A stretch of 64,000 nucleotides of DNA from Nesterenkonia sp. GTDB lineage: Bacteria > Actinomycetota > Actinomycetes > Actinomycetales > Micrococcaceae. The stretch covers positions 62,001 to 126,000 of the forward strand of contig NZ_JAJUJJ010000004.1 of assembly GCF_029265375.1 (NCBI RefSeq), in the 5' to 3' direction. Of this stretch, positions 29,299-38,398 are shown in pieces. The notes under the pieces were generated by a model, which worked only from the letters and a program-made list of their open reading frames with translations, made no database searches and was not told the DNA's origin. Each line of letters starts with the position of its first letter. The first letter of the stretch is position 1. The translations under genes were made by a program, and so were the position numbers.

Positions 29299-30543
29299 AT
29301 GTCACGCCGACTCGTCATCACCGGTCTCGGTGCCACCACCCCCATCGGCGGGGACGTGCCGACCACGTGGGAGAACGCGCTGACTGGAACTTCCGGCGCG
29401 AAGACCCTTGAGTACGACTGGGTCCAGGAGTACCAGCTGCCGGTGACCTTCGCCGCCGAAGTCGCCGCTGAGCCTGCTGAGGTGCTCTCCCGCCCGGAGA
29501 TCAAGCGGATGGACCGCTCCACCCAGTTCGGCGTGGTTGCCGCGCGGGAGGCTTGGGCGGATGCCGGTCTGGACGGGGCTGACCTCGACGGCGAACGGGT
29601 CGGGGTCAGCTTCGCCACCGGGATCGGCGGGGTCTGGACGCTGCTGGACTCCTGGGACACTCTGCGGAACAAGGGGCCGCGCCGGGTGCTGCCGATGACG
29701 GTGCCGATGCTGATGCCCAATGGCGCAGCCGGAGCCATCAGCCTGGACATCGGCGCCCGGGCAGGGGCTCGCACCGCGGTCTCAGCCTGCGCCTCCGGCG
29801 TGGAGGCGCTGATCATGGCCCTGGACCTGCTGCACAACGGCGATGCCGATGTGGTGCTTGCCGGAGGCACCGAGGCCGCGATCCATCCGCTGCCGCTGGC
29901 GGCCTTCGCCAATATGCAGGCGCTCTCCCGGCGGAATGACGATCCGGCTGCGGCCTCCCGTCCCTACGACGTCGACCGCGACGGTTTTGTCATGGGCGAG
30001 GGCGCCGGTGCGCTGGTCATTGAGACCGAGGAGCATGCTGCAGCCCGCGGAGCCACTGTCTACGCGGAGCTGGCCGGCGGAGGCGTGACCTCTGATGCGC
30101 ATCACATCACCGCCCCGGACCCTGAGGGCCTGGGTGCTACTCGCGCGCTGCGCAAGGCGCTGGCCTCGGCCTCGGCTGCGGTCGAGGACGTCACTCACGT
30201 CAACGCGCACGCCACCTCCACCCCGGTGGGTGATATTCCGGAGTACACCGCGATGAAGGCGGCCTTCGGCGACCATCTGGAGAACATCTGCGTATCGGCC
30301 ACCAAGTCCCAGACCGGGCATCTGCTGGGGGCCGCCGGCGCGGTCGAGGCGGTGCTGACGGTCAAGACCCTGGCCGACCGGAAAGCACCGGTGACGATCA
30401 ACTTGGAGACTCAGGATCCGGAGATCCCGCTGGATGTGGTCACCGGTGCTCCGCGGGAGCTGGGGTCCCAGGACCAGGTGGGCATCTGCTCCAGCTTCGG
30501 GTTCGGCGGCCACAACGCGGTGGTGGCCTTTCGGACTGTGTGA
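29299..30543 (+). CDS. fabF: Beta-ketoacyl-ACP synthase II
   Basis: Elongating condensing enzyme of fatty acid synthesis. 414 aa. Catalytic Cys in TAVSACASGVEA, the two His residues in NAHATSTPVGD and KSQTGHLLGAAGA, and the C-terminal GFGGHNAVVAF. ATG at 29299 with GGAG 5 nt upstream, 24 bp after acpP. Last gene of the operon, followed by a terminator. Confidence 0.97.
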   Translation: MSRRLVITGLGATTPIGGDVPTTWENALTGTSGAKTLEYDWVQEYQLPVTFAAEVAAEPAEVLSRPEIKRMDRSTQFGVVAAREAWADAGLDGADLDGERVGVSFATGIGGVWTLLDSWDTLRNKGPRRVLPMTVPMLMPNGAAGAISLDIGARAGARTAVSACASGVEALIMALDLLHNGDADVVLAGGTEAAIHPLPLAAFANMQALSRRNDDPAAASRPYDVDRDGFVMGEGAGALVIETEEHAAARGATVYAELAGGGVTSDAHHITAPDPEGLGATRALRKALASASAAVEDVTHVNAHATSTPVGDIPEYTAMKAAFGDHLENICVSATKSQTGHLLGAAGAVEAVLTVKTLADRKAPVTINLETQDPEIPLDVVTGAPRELGSQDQVGICSSFGFGGHNAVVAFRTV

Positions 30544-30590
30544 GGCCCGCCCGCCTGCCGACAGAGAGCTGACGGACCTCAGACACGCTC

Positions 30591-30631
30591 AAGAGGGGGC
30601 ACTCGCCATAATGCGGCGGGTGCCCCCTCTT
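30591..30631. terminator. Bidirectional terminator between fabF and the DUF3145 gene
   Basis: AAGAGGGGGCAC (30591-30602) and GTGCCCCCTCTT (30620-30631) are exact complements around a 17-nt loop, placed between two convergent genes. Confidence 0.85.
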
Positions 30632-30676
30632 GTGCGTTGTCAGCGCCGCAGGTGGAGGATTCTGCGGCGAGCCGTC

Positions 30677-31195
30677 TCAGCCGACGCTGCTGAGCCAGCG
30701 CACCGGCGCTCCTTCGGCGGCGTGTCGGAAGGGTTCCAGCTCCTCATCCCATGCTTCGCCCAGGGCCAGGGACAGCTCCTGGTACATCACTGTGGGGTCG
30801 CCGGCGCCCAGCTCGTAGGCGTAGCGGATGCGGTCCTCGGAGACCATGATGTTTCCGTGGGTGTCGATAGTGGCGTGGAAGATGCCCAGATCCGGAGTAT
30901 GGGACCAGCGGGAGCCGTCGTGGCCGGGCGAAGGATCCTCAGTCACTTCAAAGCGCAGATGCGCCAGCCCGCGAAGCGTGGAGGCGAGTTTGGCGCCCAG
31001 GCCGGGGCTGCCGCGCCAGGTCAGTTCGGCGCGGTGGGTTCCGGGCGCGGCAGGCTGCGGCGTCCAGGCGAACTCCACACGGGAGTCCACCACTGACGAC
31101 ACGGCCCATTCGATGTGTGGGCAGAGCGCGGCAGGAGCCGAGTGGATGTGCAGCACACCCTGCGTCCCGGTTCCCTGGGCGATGTATTCAGCCAT
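30677..31195 (-). CDS. DUF3145 family protein
   Basis: 172-aa cytoplasmic protein of an actinobacterial family without known function. Typical stretches are GVLHIHSAPAALCPHIEWAV, FEVTEDPSPGHDGSRW, GIFHATIDTHGNIMV and the C-terminal WDEELEPFRHAAEG. I chose ATG 31195 because GGAGG lies 6 nt upstream; the longer reading from 31249 has no ribosome site. It converges on fabF, a linkage seen in relatives. Confidence 0.87.
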   Translation of the reverse strand: MAEYIAQGTGTQGVLHIHSAPAALCPHIEWAVSSVVDSRVEFAWTPQPAAPGTHRAELTWRGSPGLGAKLASTLRGLAHLRFEVTEDPSPGHDGSRWSHTPDLGIFHATIDTHGNIMVSEDRIRYAYELGAGDPTVMYQELSLALGEAWDEELEPFRHAAEGAPVRWLSSVG

Positions 31196-31304
31196 ATCCA
31201 TCCTCCACGTGTGCTTCTCGGTACGTCTTCCCCTACGTCCGATGGGCACATCTGCGTGGAAGGATGCGCTCTCATGTTAACAGGAAGCCTGTGCGTGGGC
31301 ACCC

Positions 31305-32243
31305 TCAGGCACGCGGATGGGCTTGGCTGTAGGCCGCTGCCAGCTTCTCGGCCGAGACATGCGTGTAGATCTGGGTAGTCGCCAGCGAGCTGTGCCCGAG
31401 CATCTCTTGGACGGTGCGCAGGTCCGCGCCGCCGTCGAGCAGATGGGTTGCGGCGGTATGCCGCAGGGCATGCGGCCCCCGGGCTGAGGTGGTTCCAAGG
31501 GCGCCCAGCGCCTGATCGACCACGCGGCGCACCACCCGCACATCCACTCGGCGGCCCCGCCTGCCCAGGAAGAGCGCCTGGGCGGATTCCTCCCCCACCA
31601 GCAGCGGCCGGGCCTTTTCGCCCCACCGCTGCAGCGCCCGCTGCGCAGGGACGCCGAAAGGCACCACTCGTTCCCGGCGACCCTTGCCGAGCACCCGCAG
31701 GGTCCGGCGCTGATGGTCCACAGAGTCCTGGTTCAGACCGACCAGTTCGGAGACCCGGATGCCGGTGGCGTAGAGCACCTCCACCATGGTCTCGTCCCGC
31801 ACCGCCAGAGCCCAGCTCACCTGGTCCGGATTCGCAGCGGCCTCCAATGCCTCACGGCGGGCGCTGAGTGCGGCCGTCAGCTCATCGATGTGCTGAGCCT
31901 GCAGCACATCCGGCAGTCGGCTGCCCCTGGACGCTGAGGCCAGCCGAACGGCTGGGTCCTCGGTGAGGTGGCCGCGGCGGTGTGCCCAGGCGGTGAAGGC
32001 CCGCACCGAGGCGGTCTTGCGGTTCAGGGTGCTGCGGCTGAGCCCACTGGCGTGCAGCTGGGCCAGCCAGGTGCGCAGCACGGCCAGGGTGAGCCGACGC
32101 AGCCCCCCGGCGTGGACGCTGAGTTGGGCGAGGTCGCTGGTGTAGCCGCGCACTGTGTGCGCCGAGAGTCGCCGCTGGTGCTGCAGATGCGCGGCGAACT
32201 CCTCGATCAGCGGGTCCTGGGGCGCATCGGATGAGTCGGCCAT
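31305..32243 (-). CDS. xerC: Tyrosine recombinase XerC
   Basis: Site-specific recombinase that resolves chromosome dimers at dif. 312 aa. An N-terminal SAM-like DNA-binding domain (HLQHQRRLSAHTVRGYTSDLAQL) precedes the catalytic domain with Arg in TGIRVSELVGLN, Lys in GKGRRERVVPF, HALRH, LGHSS and the nucleophilic Tyr in TQIYTHV. The set is complete. The gene order xerC-dprA-comM-yraN-rnhB is the standard actinobacterial one, so a housekeeping role is more likely than a phage integrase. Confidence 0.92.
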   Translation of the reverse strand: MADSSDAPQDPLIEEFAAHLQHQRRLSAHTVRGYTSDLAQLSVHAGGLRRLTLAVLRTWLAQLHASGLSRSTLNRKTASVRAFTAWAHRRGHLTEDPAVRLASASRGSRLPDVLQAQHIDELTAALSARREALEAAANPDQVSWALAVRDETMVEVLYATGIRVSELVGLNQDSVDHQRRTLRVLGKGRRERVVPFGVPAQRALQRWGEKARPLLVGEESAQALFLGRRGRRVDVRVVRRVVDQALGALGTTSARGPHALRHTAATHLLDGGADLRTVQEMLGHSSLATTQIYTHVSAEKLAAAYSQAHPRA

Positions 32244-32271
32244 AGTCGCAGTCTAGGCCCGCGGAGGCGCC

Positions 32272-33564
32272 TCACGGCGCAGGCGGACGGGCTCTGCCCC
32301 ACTGCCCGTTGGTCTCTGCGGCCAGTCCGCGCCGCTGCAGCCTGCTCAGCCCGCTCAGCACCTGGGGCATCGCCAGACCTGCGACCTGGGAAAGCCGTCC
32401 TGCAGTGGTCAGCCGGCGGGCAGGCAGCGCGTCGTAGATCCGCCGCTCAGCCTCCCCCAGCCCCTCCAGCGGGTCGGGATCCGACCGGTGCCGCTGCGCC
32501 GACGACTCCGGCAGCGGCAGCGGATCCTGCTCGAGGGCCGCTGCGGCCACCATCTGCATCACTTCGGCTGCGTCGGTGACCAGCTGGGCCGGCGTCTGCT
32601 GCAGCAGCCGGTGGCAGCCGGCCGAACTGGCGGAGTAGACGCTGCCGGGAACCGCTCCGACAGGCCGTCCCAGCTCCAGGGCGTGATGGGCGGTGGACAG
32701 GGCGCCGCTGCGCCACCGGGCCTCGACCACCACTACAGCGTCGGCGAGCGCGGCGATGAGCCGGTTGCGCTGCAGGAAGCGGTGCCGTGTGGGCGCGGAT
32801 CCCGGAGCCATCTCGGTCAGCAGCAGCCCGTGATCGGCAATGCTGCGCAGCAGAGGCTCATTGCCTGCCGGATAGAACCGGTCCGCACCCCCGGCCAGGA
32901 CGGCCACGCTGCTGGCGAATCCTGAGGTCCCCGCGGCCAAGGCTGCCCGGTGCGCGGCCGCGTCGACTCCGTAGGCCCCGCCCGAGAGGACCGCCACCTC
33001 CCGCGCCGCCAGCTGCTCCGCCAATTCAGCAGCAACCTGTCCTCCGTAGTCGCTCATCTCCCGGGCGCCGACGACAGCGATGCACCGTCCCGGCCTGGGA
33101 AGCCGGTCAGCCGCGGCAGCATAGACCTGCTGGGGATGCGTGCTGCGCCCGCTGCCGCGGCAGCGGAAGTACAGTCCCAGCGGGGCAGCTGCCTGCAGGT
33201 CATTCAGCTGCTGCGGCCAGGCGGCATCCTCCGGGATCAGCAGCCCGCCGCCGAAGTCCTCCAAAGCCGCTAGGTCCCGTGCGCCGTCGGCCTGGGCGGC
33301 GCGGGTGCGCCAGCGCTTCAGGGCATCGCGGAGTCCCGCAGTCCGCCGCAGGCCCGCTTCTGCGGCCTGCCGGGCGGCGGCCTCCTGCTCGCCCGGGCTC
33401 GGCTCCTCGCCTCCCAGGGCCAGCTGATGGGTCCGCTCCACCCCGAGGGCGGTCACCGCCGCCCACCCCATGAGGTCGCCGGGCTCCACCACACGGCACA
33501 GCTCGGAGCGCATCACCCGCAGCCTCCTCTCGGCCCACGGCGGGCTCCCGGTGCTCTGATTCAT
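32272..33564 (-). CDS. dprA: DNA processing protein DprA
   Basis: Binds incoming single-stranded DNA and loads RecA in natural transformation; widely conserved also in non-competent species. 430 aa. The Rossmann-like core has IAVVGAREMSDYGG, VLSGGAYGVDAAAHRAAL, AVLAGGADRFYPAGN, LLTEMAPGSAPTRHRFLQRNRLIAALADAVVVVEA and SGALSTAHHALELGRPVGAVPG. A winged-helix tail (ALPARRLTTAGRLSQVAGL) ends it. ATG with GGAGGAG 6 nt upstream. It lies 15 bp after comM. Confidence 0.95.
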   Translation of the reverse strand: MNQSTGSPPWAERRLRVMRSELCRVVEPGDLMGWAAVTALGVERTHQLALGGEEPSPGEQEAAARQAAEAGLRRTAGLRDALKRWRTRAAQADGARDLAALEDFGGGLLIPEDAAWPQQLNDLQAAAPLGLYFRCRGSGRSTHPQQVYAAAADRLPRPGRCIAVVGAREMSDYGGQVAAELAEQLAAREVAVLSGGAYGVDAAAHRAALAAGTSGFASSVAVLAGGADRFYPAGNEPLLRSIADHGLLLTEMAPGSAPTRHRFLQRNRLIAALADAVVVVEARWRSGALSTAHHALELGRPVGAVPGSVYSASSAGCHRLLQQTPAQLVTDAAEVMQMVAAAALEQDPLPLPESSAQRHRSDPDPLEGLGEAERRIYDALPARRLTTAGRLSQVAGLAMPQVLSGLSRLQRRGLAAETNGQWGRARPPAP

Positions 33565-33579
33565 TGTGGTCTCCTCCTC

Positions 33580-35136
33580 TCAGCGGCTGAGCCGCAGCTG
33601 CATGGCGGCGTCGACGTCGTCAGAGTCCGGGCGCTGCCGCCCAGCCAGGTCGCAGAGGGTCCAGGCCAGCCGCAGGACCCTGAGGTAGCCGCGCAGGGAG
33701 ATGGTGGCTCTGTCCAGTGCCCGGTCCAGCGCCGCTGTGGTCTGGGTGGGCAGCCGCATGAAGCTGGTCATCATCGGCAGCGGCACCTGACTGTTGAGGG
33801 TCAGCCCCTGGGGCTGCAGCCGCTCGCGCTGCTGGCCGCGGGCCTGTATGACTCGCTCCAGCACCTGGGCGGAGGATTCTTCCTGTTCACTCAGGCTCAC
33901 CGCGGCGGACCGTGGGCGTTCAACCTGCATCTGCACATCAATGCGGTCCAGCAGCGGGCCGGAGAGCCGGGAGAGATAGCTTCGGCGTTCGGCCGCTGAG
34001 CAGGTGCAGGCTCTCCCCCGCCCGACGTTCATTCCGCAGGGGCAGGGGTTGGCCGCCAGCACCAGCTGGAATGCCGCCGGATAGGTGACCTGCCCGGCAG
34101 CGCGCTGCAGGCAGATGGTTCCGGTCTCCAGAGGCTGGCGCAGAGCGTCGAGCACATGCCGCTGGAACTCCGGCGCCTCATCCAGGAACAGCACTCCCCG
34201 GTGGGCGCGGGTGATGGCCCCGGGTGCCGGTATCCTCCGCCCGCCGCCGATGATCGCCGCGGCGCTGGCGCTGTGGTGCGGCGCCTCATAGGGCGGGGTG
34301 CGGCGCAGCTGGGTGACCTCGGCGGCCCCGGAGCTCAGTGAGGCGATCGCGGTGACCTCCATGGCTTCTGCATCGTCCAAGGGAGGAAGGATCCCGGGCA
34401 GACGCTCTGCCAGCATGGTCTTCCCCGCCCCGGGGGCGCCGATGAGCATCATGTGGTGGCCGCCGGCGGCAGCGACTTCCAGGCCGAAGCGCGCCTCGGC
34501 CTGGCCACGCACCTCGGCCAGGTCGCCGCACTCCGGTTCGGAACGGTGAGCGTGGCCTTGGTGGGCGGCGGTGCTGGGCACCCAGACGCGGCGCAGGCCT
34601 TCAGCTGACTGCCCCTTCAGCTGCCCGGCGGGGGCGCCGAATGCTGCTGCCACATCACTGACGTGGTCCGCGGCCAGAACCTCGATGCCCGGCACCAGGG
34701 CGGCCTCCTGAGCATTGGCGGTGGAGACCACCACCTGGCAGGCGCCGGCCTCTGCGGCTGCGGCCACGGCTGGCAGCACCCCGCGCACTGGCCGCAGCCG
34801 CCCGTCCAGACCGAGCTCGGCCAGGAAGATCACATCTGCGGTGCCGGAGAGGTGACCATCGGCGGCCCAGGCGCTCATCAGAATCGCAAGGTCCAGCCCG
34901 GAGCCGGACTTGGGCAGCGAGGCGGGACTCAGGTTCACCGTGAGCCGACGGCGGGGCAGCTGCAGCCCCGCGTTCTTGGCCGCCGAGCGGATGCGCTCCT
35001 GGCTTTCGCGCAGTGCGGCATCGGGCAGCCCCAGCAGCACAAAGGCCGGCAGCGACTGGCCGATATCTGCCTCCACCTCGATCAGGTGGCCCTCCATCCC
35101 GATCAGCACCACGCTGCGTGCCCGTCCCATACTCAT
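33580..35136 (-). CDS. comM: YifB/ComM-family Mg-chelatase-like AAA+ ATPase
   Basis: 518-aa AAA+ helicase-like protein; ComM of Vibrio promotes branch migration in transformation, and most relatives are named from it. An N-terminal Lon-like region (AFVLLGLPDAALRESQERIRSA, VNLSPASLPKSGSGLDLA) precedes Walker A GAPGAGKT, Walker B GVLFLDEAPEF and a C-terminal magnesium-chelatase subunit domain. A cysteine cluster in ANPCPCG...CTCS is typical. It overlaps yraN by four bases. Confidence 0.94.
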   Translation of the reverse strand: MSMGRARSVVLIGMEGHLIEVEADIGQSLPAFVLLGLPDAALRESQERIRSAAKNAGLQLPRRRLTVNLSPASLPKSGSGLDLAILMSAWAADGHLSGTADVIFLAELGLDGRLRPVRGVLPAVAAAAEAGACQVVVSTANAQEAALVPGIEVLAADHVSDVAAAFGAPAGQLKGQSAEGLRRVWVPSTAAHQGHAHRSEPECGDLAEVRGQAEARFGLEVAAAGGHHMMLIGAPGAGKTMLAERLPGILPPLDDAEAMEVTAIASLSSGAAEVTQLRRTPPYEAPHHSASAAAIIGGGRRIPAPGAITRAHRGVLFLDEAPEFQRHVLDALRQPLETGTICLQRAAGQVTYPAAFQLVLAANPCPCGMNVGRGRACTCSAAERRSYLSRLSGPLLDRIDVQMQVERPRSAAVSLSEQEESSAQVLERVIQARGQQRERLQPQGLTLNSQVPLPMMTSFMRLPTQTTAALDRALDRATISLRGYLRVLRLAWTLCDLAGRQRPDSDDVDAAMQLRLSR

Positions 35137-35498
35137 AGCCGCACATCCTGCAGGTGCTCGATGTTCACGCAGTCCTCGCCCTGTCCGGCCAGCAGCACAC
35201 CGACGACGTCGACCCGCCGCTCGCGCAGCGGCACCCGGCGTCCGGAGGCGTACTCCCCCAGCAGTCGGTGCAGGCGGCGCAGCTTCTGCTCATCCACGGC
35301 TTCCAACGGGTCCCCGAAGCCGGTGCCGCGGCGGGTCTTGACCTCTACCGCCACCAGCTCGGTCCCGTGGACGGTGATCAGGTCCAGCTCGCCGCGCGCG
35401 GACCGCCACCGCCGGGCCAGCAGCCTGTGTCCGCGGGCGGTGAGATAGTCGGCGGCCAGCTGCTCGCCGATGAGCCCGGTGCGGTCTTTGGCACGCAT
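35133..35498 (-). CDS. UPF0102 protein YraN
   Basis: 121-aa protein with an endonuclease-like fold: GELDLITVHGTELVAVEVKTRRG holds the E-x-D and E-V-K residues of restriction-endonuclease-like enzymes. Its biochemical role is not established. GAGGAGG precedes the ATG at 35498. The rnhB gene lies 154 bp upstream, without the DUF2469 gene often found between them. Confidence 0.93.
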   Translation of the reverse strand: MRAKDRTGLIGEQLAADYLTARGHRLLARRWRSARGELDLITVHGTELVAVEVKTRRGTGFGDPLEAVDEQKLRRLHRLLGEYASGRRVPLRERRVDVVGVLLAGQGEDCVNIEHLQDVRL

Positions 35499-35652
35499 CC
35501 CCCCTCCTCTCGTGATCGCTGATCACCAGAGTGCGGGCGGATGCTGCTGGGTCCGCTGAGTTCTGCTGTGACTGTGGAGTCCGCGGTGCGGCGTCCTAGC
35601 CTGCGTGCGGAAGGGGAAAACTGGTGCCGTGCCCGCAGCGGGGCGGCCTGCC

Positions 35653-36333
35653 TCAGGCTTCTGCTGGGGCGGGGACTCCCAGGTTCCAGGAGCGGCGGTG
35701 GTAGCTGGTGGGCCCGTGGGCGCGGATGGCCTCCCGGTGGGCCGGGGATCCGTAGCCCTTATTGGAGTCCCAGGCGTAGTCCGGATGCTCAGTTGCCAGC
35801 TGCCGCATCAGCTCGTCCCGCTCGACCTTGGCCAGCACGGAGGCGCAGGCCACGGTGAGGCTGAGCGTATCGGCCTTGGCCAGAGTGTGTACGCGGGCAG
35901 AGCCGCCTGCGGTGAGCCAGTCGTGCACGCCGTCGAGGAGCACCAGATCCACCGGACGGGACAGCTGGGCCTCCACCTCGCGGAGTCCGGCTCGGCCGGC
36001 GGCCGAGAGGGCGGCGGTCAGCCCGGCGGCATCGATGGCCTCCGCGCTGCGGTGCTGGACGCTGAACGCCGCAGCGTGCTCGCAGATGCGCGGGTGCCAC
36101 TGGGTGCGCGCCGCGGCGGTCAGCAGCTTGGAGTCGCGCACTCCGTCGAGCGCCTCCCAGCAGCCGGCGCTGCGCACGGATGCCGGAAGCGCCTGCAGAT
36201 CCATCACCACCACGCCCACAGTCACCGGCCCGGCCAGTGCACCGCGGCCGACCTCGTCCACCCCGGCGATGAACCGTGCCCCGGTCTGGGCGGCCAGCTT
36301 CAGCTCCGGCAGCAGTGTGGCGCTGGTGGTCAT
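35653..36333 (-). CDS. rnhB: Ribonuclease HII
   Basis: Removes ribonucleotides from DNA. 226 aa. Catalytic acidic residues lie in IAGVDEVGRGALAGP (Asp-Glu) and VDLVLLDGVHDW, with the conserved DSKLLTA and KADTLSLTVACASVLAKVERD. The C-terminal NKGYGSPAHREAIRAHGPTSYHR is complete. ATG at 36333, overlapping the stop of lepB by four bases. Confidence 0.96.
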   Translation of the reverse strand: MTTSATLLPELKLAAQTGARFIAGVDEVGRGALAGPVTVGVVVMDLQALPASVRSAGCWEALDGVRDSKLLTAAARTQWHPRICEHAAAFSVQHRSAEAIDAAGLTAALSAAGRAGLREVEAQLSRPVDLVLLDGVHDWLTAGGSARVHTLAKADTLSLTVACASVLAKVERDELMRQLATEHPDYAWDSNKGYGSPAHREAIRAHGPTSYHRRSWNLGVPAPAEA

Positions 36334-37106
36334 GGGCTCTCCGGCACCTCCGCGAACGGCTCACGGTCTGATCCCCCGCCTCCGAAGCGGTCCATCGGCC
36401 AGACGGTGGCCAGGGTGCGGCCGATGACGTCATCGACCGGGACCGCCCCCTGGTCCGCTTCGTTCACGTGGGAGCGGGAGTCCGCCGAGGCTGAGCGGTG
36501 GTCGCCCATCAGCCACACGTGGCCCTCCGGCACGCTCACTTCGAACTCGGCTTCGCTCGGCGCGTCTCCCGGATACAGGTAGGGCTCGTCCACCGGTTCG
36601 CCGTTGACCAGGATCCGGCCCTGCTCGTCGCAGCAGGCCACAGTGTCCCCCTCCATACCGATGATCCGTTTGACCACGTAGTGGGAGGAGGTGTCCGGCA
36701 TCAGCCCGATGAACACCAGGGCGTCCTGGAACACGGTGGTCTCCGGCTTCGGCTCGGAGCCCCACCAGTTCCGGGTGTCCTCGAAGACCACCACGTCTCC
36801 GCGGTGCAGGTCCATCACCTCCGGGGCGAGCAGGTTCACCACAATCCGGTCGTCCACCTCCAGCGTAGGCTGCATGGACTCTGAGGGGATGTAGAAGGCC
36901 CGCAGGAAGAAGGTCTTGATGATGAAGGAGATCACCACCGCCAGGGCCACAATGGTCACCAGCTCCACCAGGAAGCTGACCGCGGGGTGGCGTCGTCGTG
37001 CTGGCGAGTGGTCCGAGTTCTCCTGCCGCGAGGATGCGGGGTCCTCGGCGTCGGCCGGTTCAGGGGCGCTGTTCAGGGCCGTCTCCTTCCACTGTGCGGC
37101 GATCAC
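36330..37106 (-). CDS. lepB: Signal peptidase I (first of two tandem copies by position)
   Basis: Membrane serine protease that removes Sec/Tat signal peptides. A single N-terminal transmembrane helix (LVTIVALAVVISFIIKTFF) is followed by box B with the catalytic Ser (IPSESMQPTL), the general-base Lys in VVKRIIGMEGD and box E GDHRSASADSR. The GTG at 37106 overlaps the upstream lepB by 47 bp; a CTG at 37076 with GGAAGGAG 7 nt before it would cut the overlap to about 17 bp, so the start is uncertain. It is one of two different signal peptidases in tandem. Confidence 0.94.
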   Translation of the reverse strand: MIAAQWKETALNSAPEPADAEDPASSRQENSDHSPARRRHPAVSFLVELVTIVALAVVISFIIKTFFLRAFYIPSESMQPTLEVDDRIVVNLLAPEVMDLHRGDVVVFEDTRNWWGSEPKPETTVFQDALVFIGLMPDTSSHYVVKRIIGMEGDTVACCDEQGRILVNGEPVDEPYLYPGDAPSEAEFEVSVPEGHVWLMGDHRSASADSRSHVNEADQGAVPVDDVIGRTLATVWPMDRFGGGGSDREPFAEVPESP

Positions 37107-37788
37107 TGACGGGCCAGACGACTTCCACGGCGCGGCCGATGATGCGGTCTTCGCTGATCATACCGCCGCCCGGGGCGCCGAGCAGGTCTCTGGAGTCCAC
37201 CGATGCCCTCCGGTTGTCTCCCATGACCCACATCCGTCCTGGGGGCACCTCAGCTTCGAAGCTCAGCTCAGAGGCCGGTGTCGAGGCGCTGACCGGTTCG
37301 GTGAGGTAGTCCTCCGGGACCGGCTCGCCGTTGACCGTCAGCCGGCCGGAATCATCGCAGCAGGCCACCGTATCTCCACCGGTGCCGATCACCCGTTTGA
37401 CGAAGACTCCCGACGGCGAGCTCATGCCGAACCAGTGCCCCACCTGCTCCAGGAGCCGCTCAGCTGCGCCGCCGCCGCGGTAGGGGGTGAAGGAGCCCTC
37501 TCCGTCGAAGACCACCACATCCCCGCGCTGGACGCCGTCCTCGCCGGGGTAGCGCTTGTCCACCACCACCCGCTCGCCGTCGTGCAGGGTGGGGACCATG
37601 GACTCCTGGCTGATGGTGTAGACGTCGACGACGAACAGCCGGACTACGGCGCTGATCAGCAGCGCGGCGGCGAGCACGACGGCGGCCCGCACGCCCCAGC
37701 GGCGCAGACGGGTCCCGGCTGCGGGCCCAGAACGCGAAGAGCCCCGAGACGCCGAGCTGTGCTCGGGCATCTCGGGGCTGCTGCGCAT
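37060..37788 (-). CDS. lepB: Signal peptidase I (second tandem copy)
   Basis: 242 aa. Transmembrane helix AAVVLAAALLISAVVRLFV, catalytic Ser in ISQESMVPTLH, Lys in VFVKRVIGTGGDTVACC, and GDNRRASVDSR. It shares the cysteine pair VACCD with its neighbour, but the rest is clearly diverged, so this is an old duplication. Placed 23 bp after rplS and translated into the next lepB. Confidence 0.94.
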   Translation of the reverse strand: MRSSPEMPEHSSASRGSSRSGPAAGTRLRRWGVRAAVVLAAALLISAVVRLFVVDVYTISQESMVPTLHDGERVVVDKRYPGEDGVQRGDVVVFDGEGSFTPYRGGGAAERLLEQVGHWFGMSSPSGVFVKRVIGTGGDTVACCDDSGRLTVNGEPVPEDYLTEPVSASTPASELSFEAEVPPGRMWVMGDNRRASVDSRDLLGAPGGGMISEDRIIGRAVEVVWPVSDRRTVEGDGPEQRP

Positions 37789-37811
37789 GCGGAGTGAGGT
37801 GAGCGCCGGGC

Positions 37812-38207
37812 TCAGGCCTCGACGGTGTCCTCGACGTCCTGTCCCTTGGCGCGGGCCACGGCGGACTCGCGCTTCTCGCGGATGCGGGCGGCCTTGCCGT
37901 GGCGGTCGCGCATGTAGTACAGCTTGGCGCGGCGCACGTCACCGCGGGCCACCACCTCGATCTTCTCGATGACCGGGGAGTGCACCGGGAAGGTGCGCTC
38001 CACGCCGACGCCGAAGGAGACCTTCCGCACGGTGAAGGTCTCGCGCAGTCCGGAGCCCTGTCGGCCGAGCACGTAGCCCTTGAACACCTGGACACGGGTG
38101 GTCTTGCCTTCGACGATGTTCACGTGCACATTGACCGTGTCGCCGGGCGCGAAGTCCGGGATGTCGCTGCGCAGAGACTCCTTGTCGAGGAAATCCAGCT
38201 TCTGCAT
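37812..38207 (-). CDS. rplS: 50S ribosomal protein L19
   Basis: Large-subunit protein at the 30S-50S interface. 131 aa. [60 protein letters not shown] and [16 protein letters not shown] are diagnostic. ATG start with GGAG a few bases upstream. A 191-bp gap separates it from trmD, long enough for its own promoter or leader, but I see no clear hexamers. Confidence 0.97.
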   Translation of the reverse strand: MQKLDFLDKESLRSDIPDFAPGDTVNVHVNIVEGKTTRVQVFKGYVLGRQGSGLRETFTVRKVSFGVGVERTFPVHSPVIEKIEVVARGDVRRAKLYYMRDRHGKAARIREKRESAVARAKGQDVEDTVEA

Positions 38208-38398
38208 TGCTGCTCCTTAGGGCGGGCTGCCACAGGTCAGTCGCCCTGATGTCAGGGACCCGGGCCGCAGGCTGCTGCGGCGCTGGTCTTTCAGGCTTGA
38301 TGTCGCGTCCGCGGCCTCACGGGGCCGGGACGGGGCCTGTCTGTTGACACCAGCTCCCCCATGGCAGAGCGGGCGCCCAGCAGGCACAGCGGTACAGT

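Noticed and set aside
31305-32243. xerC as a phage or island integrase
   Set aside because: It lies in the conserved xerC-dprA-comM order and is flanked by housekeeping genes, with no att-like repeats or tRNA nearby.
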